NCBI GenBank assembly: GCA_039602395.1
Contig: JBCNJP010000025.1
Span: 41,580,922 to 41,644,921 of the forward strand
Direction: 5' to 3'
DNA from: Deinandra increscens subsp. villosa
Taxonomy: Eukaryota > Streptophyta > Magnoliopsida > Asterales > Asteraceae
DNA length: 64,000 bases
In this document: one piece after another, positions 34,683 to 45,690 of the stretch
How the letters are laid out: every line of letters begins with the position of its first letter
How positions within the stretch are numbered: position 1 is the stretch's first letter
Position numbers and translations under genes: made by a program
Notes under the pieces: model-generated
The model's input: only the letters and a program-made list of their open reading frames with translations
Told to the model about the DNA's origin: nothing
The model's database searches: none

Positions 34683-37227
34683 TGTGACATCCGTCAAATA
34701 TCCGTATCGGTAACCCGACCCGTTTTGATTAATTTGAGTAATTCATTTTTTTTAGCAAAACCATTTTAATAAAATGATTGAAATAAATTATTAAATTTTT
34801 AACATGTAATAAGTGTGACTAAATGTTTTGTAATAAATTTTGTTATTAGATATTAGGTTAGTGTTTAGTATAAATCAAAACTTTAACTCGAGGGGGTAGT
34901 ATGAAATTTCTTCAAACTTAAAGGTTTATGTGGTAATTTGACCAAACTCAATTAAATGAGGAAATGACGAAAATAAAATAAATCAGAAAAAATGAGGATT
35001 GTAGGCCGCTGGGCTCGAACTCGCGACCTGCGGGTTATAATGCGGAGTGTCAACCATTAGGGCAATGCGAGTTATTGATTCCATTTCAGTACATATTATT
35101 ATTATACAGATAAGAATCGAGCCTGATTTCCTTCTTCCTCCTTCCTCATGCGCCGACTGTTTCTCTCTCTCCACTTTGTTTCTTTTTTTTCTTCGACCGT
35201 GGACTCCCTTTGACCTCTTTTCCCGGCCGTTTTGGTCGACCAGAATTTAAGGACAAACAAGCTTCATGTTCCAATCATTAACACGAGTTTAATGGGATGT
35301 TAATCACTCAAAACCGTTGTTAATCAATGATTTTTCTCAAAACCCCCAAATTCCATAAAAACTGCACTAAAACCGAGACTTTAATTGCATATTTTCCCAC
35401 CTTCGGTTGTGACTATTATAAATTGAGGCTCCAGACCTGTTGTTAACCCTATTACGCACCAAATCCCCCTTCTAATTTCTGATTTCATTTGTGCAATCAA
35501 AAACCCCCAAAATCTAGGGCTCACAACTTGTTCTTACAATTTCGGGCTCATTTCTCTGTCAAATTGATCAAGTAAGTAGTCCATTTCACTTATTTTTTCA
35601 CTATCTACAAAACCCCTATGTCAATTTTGGGTTTCGTTGATTATTTCAGTTAGGTGATTTTAGGGTTCTTCGTAATTTGGGGAAAATTTTCATAAAACTT
35701 CATTTTAACCTAATTAGTCTATTCCATACAATTATAACTTGATCAAAAGTCATAATTCATCACCGCTCATAAATTCTAAACATCTTTACGTGAGTAATCT
35801 ATATAATTTCATACATTTGGTTATTTTATTTCACTAATAATTGTTATATTTACTACTATATTTACGATGGTACATTATTATAGTCAAATGACCTTATTAA
35901 TAGAAAAATAAAGTACAATCAAGTTGTAACAACTTCATGAATGTATTCTTATACATTGTGTACTATTTTTATATATATATTTTATATCTTTATATAGGTA
36001 ATAAGTTATATCTTAAGCAAAACAAACAATTACTATCGTGTTATATGTATTCGTGCCTCTCGTAATATTTCTATATATTTAACCCGTCATTATATAGATT
36101 TAAATAAATTGGTCTCACTAATTAAGATTGTGTTAATTACTAAATTTAGGATGGTGCAATTATTAAATAAAAACTTTAGTAACATATAATTAAATAGTGT
36201 CAACTTTATAAATGTAAAATTTACATTTTATTATTTTTATCCTATTATAAATACTCATAATATTATGTCGTAATGCAACACTAATGACTGTTTTGACTAC
36301 TATGTATGCAAACTTATTATACGTAATATTTCACTAAACTTTATGGTTTTAAACAATATGATGTTGTTATCCAAATTTCTTACACTATATTTATCACCAA
36401 ATTCCCCAAATTTGTATGAACCTATATAAATCTCTAAATTCAATCAAGCTTGTCTATCCTTGTATTCACCACATACTCAAATATTAGGATTATACCTTGG
36501 AAACTCTTGACCATATACGTTTTCACCATCTTGCGGATTCTACTTCACCAATCCAAGCAGGTGAGTGCATAGCCCCTTTTTCTTTACATTTTCCAAACCA
36601 TTTTGGGGTGGAAAACACGCATAAACACATTTTCATTTATCATCACTTTACTTTCAAGTAAATCAAATTATTTATCACGTTTATCATCGTGAATCATTGC
36701 AATACTTATTTATTCAAACATTCATACTTTCTATGCAAAGTCAAATACTGTTCAATACATTTAATTGCACGTATTTGTGTTATAATGTGTTAATATATAC
36801 TTTTTCATGCTTGATATTGTATGCTATTTGGGAAAAATTTATGCTTAAGGCTCCGGAGCATCAAACGTGAGGTTCCTTGCGAAGAACTGAACATGATGAC
36901 GTTGAGGTTCTTGCAGGGGACTAAACGTGGTCCCAACGCTGAGATTCCTAAGAGGAACCGAACGGTAAATGTTGAGGTTCCTCGAGAGGGGAATTGAACA
37001 CGTGGACAAACTTTGTTACGGATTGTTGGTTTGCGAACCATCAATCAGGAGTCCTGTTTATGTGATGAATATCTGTTATGTGATGGATATCTGTTTATGT
37101 GATAAATATGTGTGTGTAAATGTTTATATAGGTATGACTTTGTGAAAACCTTTTTCAATCATTTATTATCACTAAGTAAGTCATGTACTGTTAAATAAAT
37201 TGCTTGTGTTTATCTACATTATACCGT

Positions 37228-37643
37228 ATTAATTTAATCAGCTTTGTTTTAATTTATATTTATGTTATTTACTTTACTTGTAATTTCGTTCATTTGTCAT
37301 GTATTTCTGTCGTTAGTCACCCTCACTATATATAGTGAGGGGTGCCCATTACAAGTAAAGGAGTCTCCGAATGTGGAGATGATGAATTTCTTGTAGAGTG
37401 TGAGATTTCCATTCTAGAGAGAGAGTGAGTCATGGATTTTAGAGAGAGATTGTGTGTTTTTCATGATTTCTTGTAACTAATCATTCGGTTATATGAAATC
37501 ATTCGACTATGTTCATCATCTTTCTTGTTTATGATTATTCATGATTCATCATCATCATCTTCTTCCATTTGTTTTTGAGTTTTCGAATCCGAACATGTTC
37601 TTGCTCAAGATCGAGATTCTCGTAGTGAAAATCGGTCCTAACA
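37228..37643 (+). repeat. CLR left LTR, 5'-truncated
   Basis: Matches 37988-38402 of the full LTR, with one extra G after the palindromic TATA region. It joins LRD sequence directly at 37227. Confidence 0.92.
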
Positions 37644-37653
37644 AATCTTCAAA

Positions 37654-37772
37654 GGGTTGCAACACGAGGACTTCCCAGGGGGTCACCCATCCTAGTACTA
37701 CTCTCGCCCAAGCACGCTTAACTGCGGAGTTCTGATGGGATCCGGTGCTTTAGTGCTGGTATGATCGCAACC
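37654..37772 (-). rRNA. 5S rRNA sequence, near-complete, embedded between two LTRs
   Basis: On the minus strand 119 nt run from GGTTGCGATCATACCAGCAC to CGTGTTGCAACCC. They include the internal promoter boxes (AGTTAAGCGTGCTTGGGCGA and GATGGGTGACC). The terminal helix pairs (GGTTGC with GCAACC). It starts at the mature 5' end with only AT between it and the next LTR, and is followed by TTTGAAGATT and then the end of the left LTR. That position argues for captured RNA or rDNA inside a retroelement, not an rDNA array. Whether RNA polymerase III could use it is unknown. Confidence 0.93.
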
Positions 37773-37774
37773 AT

Positions 37775-38402
37775 TGTTGGAACAAAAATCTATGTGACTG
37801 ACGCCATCAAATCTGTTTACCGAAGCATTCGACTGAAGAATCCATGTGAATCGATTCAGAGACGCTGGTTGTGATGCTCGAGGCTTGCAGTTTGGACCGA
37901 AGACCGTTTTCTGGAAAAGTCAACTGTTCGGGTCAACGGTCAACGTAAAAGTCAACGGAAGATCGGTTCGAGCAAGTCAAGCTTCGGATTAATTTAATCA
38001 GCTTTGTTTTAATTTATATTTATGTTATTTACTTTACTTGTAATTTCGTTCATTTGTCATGTATTTCTGTCGTTAGTCACCCTCACTATATATAGTGAGG
38101 GTGCCCATTACAAGTAAAGGAGTCTCCGAATGTGGAGATGATGAATTTCTTGTAGAGTGTGAGATTTCCATTCTAGAGAGAGAGTGAGTCATGGATTTTA
38201 GAGAGAGATTGTGTGTTTTTCATGATTTCTTGTAACTAATCATTCGGTTATATGAAATCATTCGACTATGTTCATCATCTTTCTTGTTTATGATTATTCA
38301 TGATTCATCATCATCATCTTCTTCCATTTGTTTTTGAGTTTTCGAATCCGAACATGTTCTTGCTCAAGATCGAGATTCTCGTAGTGAAAATCGGTCCTAA
38401 CA
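37775..38402 (+). repeat. CLR middle LTR (5' LTR of the complete unit)
   Basis: 628 bp, TGTTGGAACAAAAATC to CGGTCCTAACA, nearly identical to 40863-41490. Confidence 0.95.
38078..38103. promoter_or_regulatory. Perfect 26-bp palindrome centred on a TATA box
   Basis: CACCCTCAC, then TATATA within CTATATATAG, then GTGAGGGTG, exactly self-complementary. It is repeated at 41166-41191. The copy in the truncated LTR (from 37318) has one extra G. This is the likely core promoter of the CLR LTR. The symmetric flanks could allow both strands to be read or form a hairpin at the transcript start. Confidence 0.6.
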
Positions 38403-38404
38403 AA

Positions 38405-38418
38405 TGGTATCAGAGCGG
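38405..38418 (+). other. CLR primer-binding site
   Basis: TGGTATCAGAGCGG lies two bases after the LTR and is complementary to initiator Met tRNA. Confidence 0.85.
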
Positions 38419-40862
38419 GTACCGATCAGATTCATCTCACCGTGAATCTGGTCACTCGAATCTGTGATTTTGAGCTTGAATGGTGAAGATGAGAAAACTT
38501 ATTTTTTAGAGACTTTTTTCTATTTTTCTTCATTTCTGGATGGATTCTGATGATATGGATGATGGATTCGTGTTCTGGAGTTCATTTAGATGTTATTTCA
38601 TCTTTTACATGTTCAAATCTGTTGGAAATTTGAAGATCCGAGCTCATTTTTTCGGAACTTTTGGGTTTTTCCCGTATTTGGGGTTTTTGAAGATTTTGGA
38701 GCTTGATTCTTCATTTTCTGGGCATTTCTTCATGGATTTGGATGATATGAGGTATGATTCTCAGTGGAAAACGCGTTCCGGATCCATTGGAAGCATCCGT
38801 TTCGTCTGATTCTCAACAGTTTGGGCAGATCTGGAAAAACACACACTGACGGTGTAAGTGTGTGTTCTTCGTGTTCTTGATGATTTCCAGATTTTGAAGG
38901 TTGAATCGACTGGTTTTTGCTGCTGTTTTGGATGTGTGAGTGGCCATAACACGTTCTACAACAGATTTGTGACAAGAATCGTTCGTTTCCTTTCATTTTC
39001 GAGATTGTTTCAAGGATTGAAGTGTATGTGTTCTTCAAGTAAGTTTCTGCACTGTTCATCTTATTTCCAGATTTTGTTCATGTGTTTGAAGATTTGAAGA
39101 TTGTCCTAGCGGACTTCCCTGAGTTCTTAGCGAACTTCTCCTCTTCTTAGCGAACTTGTTCCGATTCTTAGCGAACTTGTTTTGCTTTAGCGGACTTGTT
39201 TTCTGCTTAGCGGACTTGTTCCTTAGCGTACTTCTCAGAACCCTTAGCGGACTTGAATCAGCTTTAGCGGACTTCTGGGTTAGCGGACTTGTTTTCTGGG
39301 TCTTCGTTCGAGACTGTTTCAGCCAATTTTGAACGTCTAGGATGATAGAGGACGTCGCTACGAGTTCAGGCATATAAAATTCGTGATTTTTGGTTGAGTT
39401 TTGAGTGAGTTATGAAGGGAATACGCTTTTCCGGTGACCTCATGCATTATTCCGGTGAGCTAACTAGGGTTTGGGGTGATCGGACCTTTTGATGAAGAAG
39501 AAGGTGACGTGGCAGCGTTCTATTTGTTGTCAAGGAATGGAGAATGCAACATTCTCTCTCCATTTTTGTCGCCTACCTTGGTCAACCTTTACGCTGTCTA
39601 TCTCTTATTGTTGGAAAGAGTCAACGTGGGTCCCGCTAGTATATGAGAATCGGTTGTTACCTTTTAGCTGTCGAATTCTGATTGGGCAACATCATTCACG
39701 AGTGGGACCACCAGCTGGAAAGAGCCGTTGGACAGCTTGCTGCTGTCGCCATCCAATTGGGCAGCGCCCTTATTCACAAGGATCATCATCGCAACCGTAG
39801 ATCTGCTTAGATCATAACCGTTGGATGTCCATGCCTGCTACTTTCTGATTGGTCAGCAGCACATTCACGTGAATCATGCATATGATCCGTAGATCAACCT
39901 CAATAGCAACCGTCGGATCAATTTAGAACCTTTAATCTGATTGGTTCTAAAATTCTCACATGGATTGTGCTTCTTTGAGAGTATTTTTTCCGTTAATTAA
40001 ATTTTCAGCATTATTCGTCAAACGCGGGCGTTTTTCTTATCAGTTTTTCGAGACAAATGAGATAATGCCGCGACGGAATTTCAGAAAATTTATTGGTCAC
40101 GGATTTATTTCATTTTATTGGGGTTCTCGTTTATTGACGTCGCGCGCAACGTTTGCTATCGATCACTGACGGGTTAGCTTTATTATCCGGTTAATTACTC
40201 GGCTTTCTCGTTATATCTCACGGTTTATTTTTAGTGGATGCAGCGCTGTCGTCAACTAACCGGATTAACTGGAATCTCAGTTAAATATTGGAATTTATCC
40301 GATTAAATCTCTCGGATGACCGTTTATTGAAGAAATTTGGCAGTTGATTTTATTTTCGCATCCAACCTCAGTCGAGCGGATTATTCACAACTGTCAGCAT
40401 CCGGCTTCCGGTTTTTCGCAAGATTGTCCGATTTCAAGATTGTTTATCTGGTTTCTCTAGGCAACCGATCGCGACGGTTCGACTCTCCGCATCTGTTTTT
40501 ACGCTTCCGACTTGATGTTTTTGGGGAGATTTAGAGAAATAAGAGGAATTATTATGGATTTGGATATCGGGTCGATTATTCGGAGTTGGAGCATGTTCAG
40601 TGTTTGACTGGTTTATCTGATTCAGTTTGTTCGGTTTGGACTCCGAGATGTAGCATTTTCTCAGTATTGTACCCGACCGTGTGAACCGAGTGAGCGGAAC
40701 ACTTGGATCTCGAACTGGAGCAACGAGAACAGAAGAAGCTTATTCAGAGGGGGAACTTCTACGACAGATTGTCTCCGGTTTATCAGTTTCTCATTGAAGA
40801 TGTACGGCAGAGCGATTCTTCAGCAATTGAACAGATTTGAAAGCATCAGTCAAGGGGGAAAT
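38419..40862 (+). other. CLR internal region, non-coding, with word arrays
   Basis: No frame resembles gag or pol. The longest open stretches (about 100 codons) are unsupported. Iterated TTAGCGGACTTG words lie at 39106-39292. At about 39665-39950 the phrases CTGATTGG(G/T)CAGC and AACCGT(A/T/C)GGAT recur about four times each. The polypurine tract CAAGGGGGAAA is at about 40851-40861. Confidence 0.7.
39106..39292 (+). repeat. Iterated (T)TAGCGGACTTG words in CLR
   Basis: About eleven copies of TAGCGGACTT or TAGCGAACTT occur in 190 bp, separated by 3-15 bp of variable, T-rich sequence. Confidence 0.85.
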
Positions 40863-41490
40863 TGTTGGAACAAAAATCTATGTGACTGACGCCATCAAAT
40901 CTGTTTACCGAAGCATTCGACTGAAGAATCCATGTGAATCGATTCAGAGACGCTGGTTGTGATGCTCGAGGCTTGCAGTTTGGACCGAAGACCGTTTTCT
41001 GGAAAAGTCAACTGTTCGGGTCAACGGTCAACGTAAAAGTCAACGGAAGATCGGTTCGAGCAAGTCAAGCTTCGGATTAATTTAATCAGCTTTGTTTTAA
41101 TTTATATTTATGTTATTTACTTTACTTGTAATTTCGTTCATTTGTCATGTATTTCTGTCGTTAGTCACCCTCACTATATATAGTGAGGGTGCCCATTACA
41201 AGTAAAGGAGTCTCCGAATGTGGAGATGATGAATTTCTTGTAGAGTGTGAGATTTCCATTCTAGAGAGAGAGTGAGTCATGGATTTTAGAGAGAGATTGT
41301 GTGTTTTTCATGATTTCTTGTAACTAATCATTCGGTTATATGAAATCATTCGACTATGTTCATCATCTTTCTTGTTTATGATTATTCATGATTCATCATC
41401 ATCATCTTCTTCCATTTGTTTTTGAGTTTTCGAATCCGAACATGTTCTTGCTCAAGATCGAGATTCTCGTAGTGAAAATCGGTCCTAACA
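40863..41490 (+). repeat. CLR right LTR
   Basis: 628 bp and nearly identical to the middle LTR. It is followed by AGGGACC of the interrupted LRD LTR. Confidence 0.95.
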
Positions 41491-42028
41491 AGGGACCAGT
41501 ACGAAAGTCTTATGAGCAATCGATGAGATTCCTTTGAGGGAATTGAACACTTGTAAGTCTCATGAGCATCATAATGGTAGAGGTTTCTTTGAGGAAACTG
41601 AACATCATAATCGTAGAGATTCCTTTGAGGGAATTGAACATCATTTTGTACTGGGTGACGAATACGTGTGTGATTAGAGTAATACTTGCACATTTAGTTT
41701 AACAGTGTGACTTTGCAAAAACCTTATCAAATATTTTTCTTAAGCTGTTTTCTATTAAGCCTATGACTCACCAACTATCTAGATAGTTGACCTTTTTGCA
41801 TGTTTTTTAGGTTGTTGAGAATCAAACTTTCATGATTGATGTCACACATAGGATGCTATTGGACCTAGTTAACTCAATCAATAATTGTTTTGTTCACTTA
41901 TGTTTATTTGTATCTAGTGTATGAATTTGAAATTTGGTTAAATGAATTATGAAACCTTAATTAGTGTCATGTGCTTATGGACAATCATCATGCCCCGATG
42001 TTTCCGCCGTTGGTTGGGTTGTGACAAT

Positions 42029-43645
42029 TGATGCAACACATTTTATATATGTTCTTGAATTGCAAAACCCGCATTTTTACCGGCTTTTTATTAGGTTTTG
42101 GTGAGAATTTGGTTCTTAGTTGTTCATATGTTGTTTCATAGGAGATCTGGTGATGGGAGGATGATTTGTGGTGATTCGGGCGAAAACGGAACGCGATTTC
42201 AAACTCGGGAGTGAAAGATAGAAGAAATTGAGAATCTGCTAAAGTGTTAGTCATGGACCAGCGAGTGTTCACTCTCAGAATCTCGCTGGTCCGCGAGCCT
42301 GGAATCTAGAAAAGAGTAAAGTGGGCCTCATGGACCAGTGAGTCTCCCTTTCCCTGTTCTCATGGTCCGCGAACGGGCCCAGTCGGCTAAAATTTCCAAA
42401 ACGTGTATTTAAGCATTTTTTGAACCTAGGGTTGGGGGAGTTCGACCAGAGAGCACGTGTTTGGAGAGGAACGAGATCAGGTTCGCATTTTGGAGCAATC
42501 AAAGGCCGGATTGAAGACTTTGGAGTGTGGATTGAAGATTTGGAAGCTTCGGTTTACAAATTCATCATCCAATTCAGTTTCTTCTTTCTAGTTATTGATT
42601 GTTTGTTCATGTCTTGCTTATATTTGACTGATTTCATGATTAGAGACATGATTTGTGGCTGATTTCCTATTTATCACCTTGTTTAGATGAAGCTTTACCC
42701 ATTTTGACTTTTTGGTTTGACTTTTCAACATGATTATGTGATTTTTGCTCATGATTCTAGTTTTGATTGTTTGGGATGATTATGTGTGCTTAATTAGTTG
42801 TTGTTATTGATGTATTATTTGGACTAGTTGATAGGGATTGTGGAATTGCAACCATTATTAGTTAGTTTATTGTTGATCCTTAGACTTAAACTGGTTTTTG
42901 GGTTGATGCATGATCCGAAGACCTCCTACATGATGATATATCATTGATTAGTGGTTGATTTTGTGTGCATCCTTGTGGAATGAACTTGACCGAGTTATTT
43001 CATTTGCTAGTTATTGGCTAGACATTGTTTGATAGGTTAAAGTATTTGTGACCGCGAGATTTGAGCCTATTTATTCGGGTTTAGTGATTTCTAGGTCCTA
43101 GATAATCGAAATTAAAATCATTGCATGTATTAGGATTCATTAGGAGAGACCTCTCTTGGTGTCTCCCGATTTATGCGTGTTTTGCTTGTTTTCCCCAAAA
43201 CTGTGAAACCATTGTGAAAATTCACATATTATGCTATCTGTGCTTCATTTAGAATTTTCTGATCATTCGGGATGTGTCTATAGTCCTCCTTGGCTGGGTT
43301 ATTCTCATTTGGTGATAGTTTCATGTTGATAGGTCTTGTCGGGGGTCTTATTTGGGTTTAGTGGATTCTAGGCTAGGTGATCTCTCTCTCATTCTGTTAT
43401 ATGGCGTTTGCTGTTTGTTTACTGCTTGCTTAGTTTACTTAAATCAATCATTCAATTTGCATCGGTTAGATATTAGTGATGGTACATTATTGAGAGACTG
43501 ATTACGCGTCCGTGGATTGATACTCAGTACTTATTGATACTAAATTGCATACGACGGGTACGCTTGCCCTAGTATGTGGTTTGGTCACTTAGTATTTACC
43601 ATTTTCTAACTTGACTAGTTCTTATTGTTCAAATCCGACACATCA
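42029..43645 (+). repeat. ATH3: Athila-like LTR, plus strand
   Basis: TGATGCAACACATTTTATA to CCGACACATCA, followed by TTTTTGGCACCGTTG, a form of the TTGGCGCCGTTGCCGGGGA sequence found just inside Athila-type LTRs. It contains iterated words around GGACCAGCGAG / CTCGCTGGTCC (42255-42295) and CATGGTCCGCGA (42360-42372). The left boundary is only two bases from the LRD end. No partner LTR is present. Confidence 0.6.
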
Positions 43646-43890
43646 AGTTTTTGGCACCGTTGTAGGGGACGCGTCAGCTTTCGATACCTATTAGAGCTAG
43701 TAGTTTAGCTATTTACTTGTTTTCTGTTACTTGTGTTATTTGCATGTTTCTAGTATGTTTGCTTATTTATATGTTTGCTTTCGTGTTAGTTAGTTTATTA
43801 GTTTAGTCTAGTTCCTTTCTGTTCTGTTTCTGTTTTCTGTTCCATCTTTTCATCGGTTTATGCGCATTCGTCATCAGAGGAGGAGTCATT
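43646..43890 (+). other. ATH3 leader fragment
   Basis: T-rich leader after the LTR, up to about ATGCGCATTCGTCATCAG, a possible gag start at 43860. It then changes into minus-strand Athila 3' sequence somewhere between about 43880 and 43925. Confidence 0.5.
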
Positions 43891-44357
43891 TTTCACCGTT
43901 GTCCACCAACAGCAATCATCTAAAACTAACAAGACACTTACCCGGGACTGTTCGGGACTCACAACAGATATCACAAACCTGTTATGCTCGTTCTTTACCC
44001 GAAACTCATCCAAAAATCCAAAAATCATCAAATTTTGCAAAGTCTTCCACTTGGCACGCCAAACGATGCAATCCTCATCCCGTTCGATCTGAAATCTGCC
44101 CCGGATGTATCTACCAACCTGCAAAACCAAAAACCACGTAGTAAAATGGAAAAAGAAAGATTAAATGCAACCAAATTAACCTAAAATTACCCAAAAGTCA
44201 AAGAAGACTAAGAAAAAGTCAAACTAAGCTAGAAATCAACCAAACAAGCACATAATACTTAAATTAACCTAAAGACCTAAACAGGTTACCTCCCGTAAGC
44301 GCTGAAGTTATTTTTGAGTCGTCAGCCAGACTCGGCCCCGCGATCAGGGCATAACGC

Positions 44358-45646
44358 CCAAGGAAGGAGGTTTACGTGATATAATTCTTCGAGAAGCTCA
44401 CAAGTCTAAATACATGCTCCATCCAGGAGGTGACAAAATGTATCAGAATTTGAGGGCTAATTATTGGTGGCCGGGAATGAAAAAGGCAATTGCTGCCTAT
44501 GTAGAAAAATGCCCAACTTGTTTACAAGTAAAGGCTGAACATCAGAAGCCCGTCGGATGTCTTCAGCAAATGGAACTTCCCGAGTGGAAATGGGAAGAAA
44601 TTACTATGGATTTCGTGACAAAGCTTCCAAAGACTAGAAGCGGAAACGATGCCATTTGGGTAGTCATGGACTGTTTGACAAAATCTGCTCACTTCTTACC
44701 AATGGCAGAAACTTACAATGGGAAGCAACTGGCAAAACTGTTTGTAAACGAAATCATATCGAAGCATGGAGTGCCAAAATCTATAATCTCTGATAGAGAT
44801 AGTAGATTCACCTCTCATTTTTGGCAAAGTTTTCAAGAAGCGATGGGAACCAAGTTAAAATTTAGCACAGCCTATCATCCCCAAACTGATGGGTAGAGTG
44901 AGAGAACGATTCAAACACTGGAAGATATGCTAAGATCTTGTGTTATAGAATTTGGCGGTAGTTGGGATGATCATCTCCCACTAGTCGAATTTTCATATAA
45001 TAATAGCTACCATACCAGTATTCAAATGGCTCCATTTGAAGCATTATATGGTAGAAAATGTCGAACACTGGTGTGTTGGTCTGAAGTGGGAGAAGGCCAA
45101 CTTACAGAACCTGAGCTGATCATGGAAACTACAGAATAGATTAGGGAAATCCGTAAGAGACTTAAAACCGCTCAGGACCGACAAAAGAGTTACGCAGATC
45201 GACGTCGAAGACCGCTTGAGTTTGCAGAAGGAGACATGGTGATGTTGAAAATATCACCCTCCAAACGAATAATTTGATTTGGCAAAAGAGGAAAATTGAG
45301 TCCACGATGTATCGGACCTTTCAAGATAAAATCAAGAGTCGGAGAAGTGGCTTATCAGCTCGAATTGCCTAAGGAACTTAGCGGAGTTCACAATGTGTTT
45401 CACGTATCAAATCTACGGAAATGTATAGTGGAAGAAGCTCTCGCGGTTCCGTTAAAAGAAATCAAAATTGATAAAAAGCTGAATTTCACGGAACAACCCA
45501 TTGAAATAGTGGAACGGATCACGAAGAAGTTATGCAAGAAAAGGATTCCAATGGTCAAAATCAAGTTGGATGCTAGACGCGGTCCCGAATATACGTGGGA
45601 ATCCGAAATTGACATGAGGAGGAAATACCCTCAATTATTCAATTAG
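44358..45646 (+). pseudogene. TEK integrase, upstream truncated copy
   Basis: The zinc-binding HHCC region is intact (H in REAHKSKYMLHPGG, CPTCLQVK). The catalytic Asp residues are in EITMDFVTKLPKTRSG and SIISDRDSRFTSHF, and the Glu region is SERTIQ. It is broken by TAG at 44894-44896 (after HPQTDG), TAG near 45139 and TGA near 45276. The C-terminus has GPFKIKSRVGEVAYQLELP and a chromodomain-like PIEIVERITKKLCKKRIPMV...EYTWESEIDM. The TGA in KRII*FGKRGK is shared with the downstream copy. Confidence 0.88.
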
Positions 45647-45690
45647 TGACTAATGAATTCCGGGACGAAATTCCTTTAAGGGGGAGAAAA

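Larger units (their letters stand above)
37228..41490 (+). mobile_element. CLR: coding-free Copia-like element with three LTRs and a 5S insert
   Basis: Order: truncated LTR (37228-37643), 5S rRNA sequence in reverse (37654-37772), full LTR (37775-38402), internal region (38403-40862), full LTR (40863-41490). The full LTRs are both 628 bp and nearly identical. Starting TGTTGGAAC and ending CCTAACA, with TGGTATCAGAGCGG as primer site and CAAGGGGGAAA as polypurine tract, it looks Copia-like. No protein is encoded. The left LTR lacks its first ~213 bp, apparently deleted with the left target duplication at an ATT microhomology. Confidence 0.88.
27397..42026 (+). mobile_element. LRD: coding-free LTR retrotransposon with LTRs of about 3.1 kb
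   Basis: The 5' LTR is 27397-33102 and the 3' LTR 34683-42026. After removal of the nested SOL and CLR these are about 3094 and 3081 bp and closely similar. The internal region is only 1.58 kb with a Met-tRNA primer site and no protein. The TGTGACATCC...GTGTGACA ends and the GAGGACGAAATTCC remnant before the 3' LTR suggest a Tekay-related non-autonomous (LARD-type) element. The flanks do not show a matching target duplication (ACCAT left, ATTGA right). Confidence 0.88.
34683..42026 (+). repeat. LRD 3' LTR (interrupted by CLR)
   Basis: The parts 34683-37227 and 41491-42026 match the 5' LTR. The junctions with CLR skip about four bases (TTCT) present at 32561-32566. The LTR ends GGGTTGTGACA. 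Confidence 0.9.

Noticed and set aside
37654..37772. Cassandra element (TRIM with 5S in its LTR) as explanation of the 5S sequence
   Set aside because: Cassandra carries 5S inside each LTR. Here the two complete CLR LTRs have none, and the 5S lies between LTRs as a 131-bp replacement of the internal region.
37654..37772. Functional 5S rDNA locus
   Set aside because: Single copy, no spacer, bounded on both sides by retroelement LTR sequence.
39489..39800. 103-codon frame in CLR as a gene
   Set aside because: No homology I recognise, no codon bias visible, and it overlaps the repeated CTGATTGG / AACCGT phrases.
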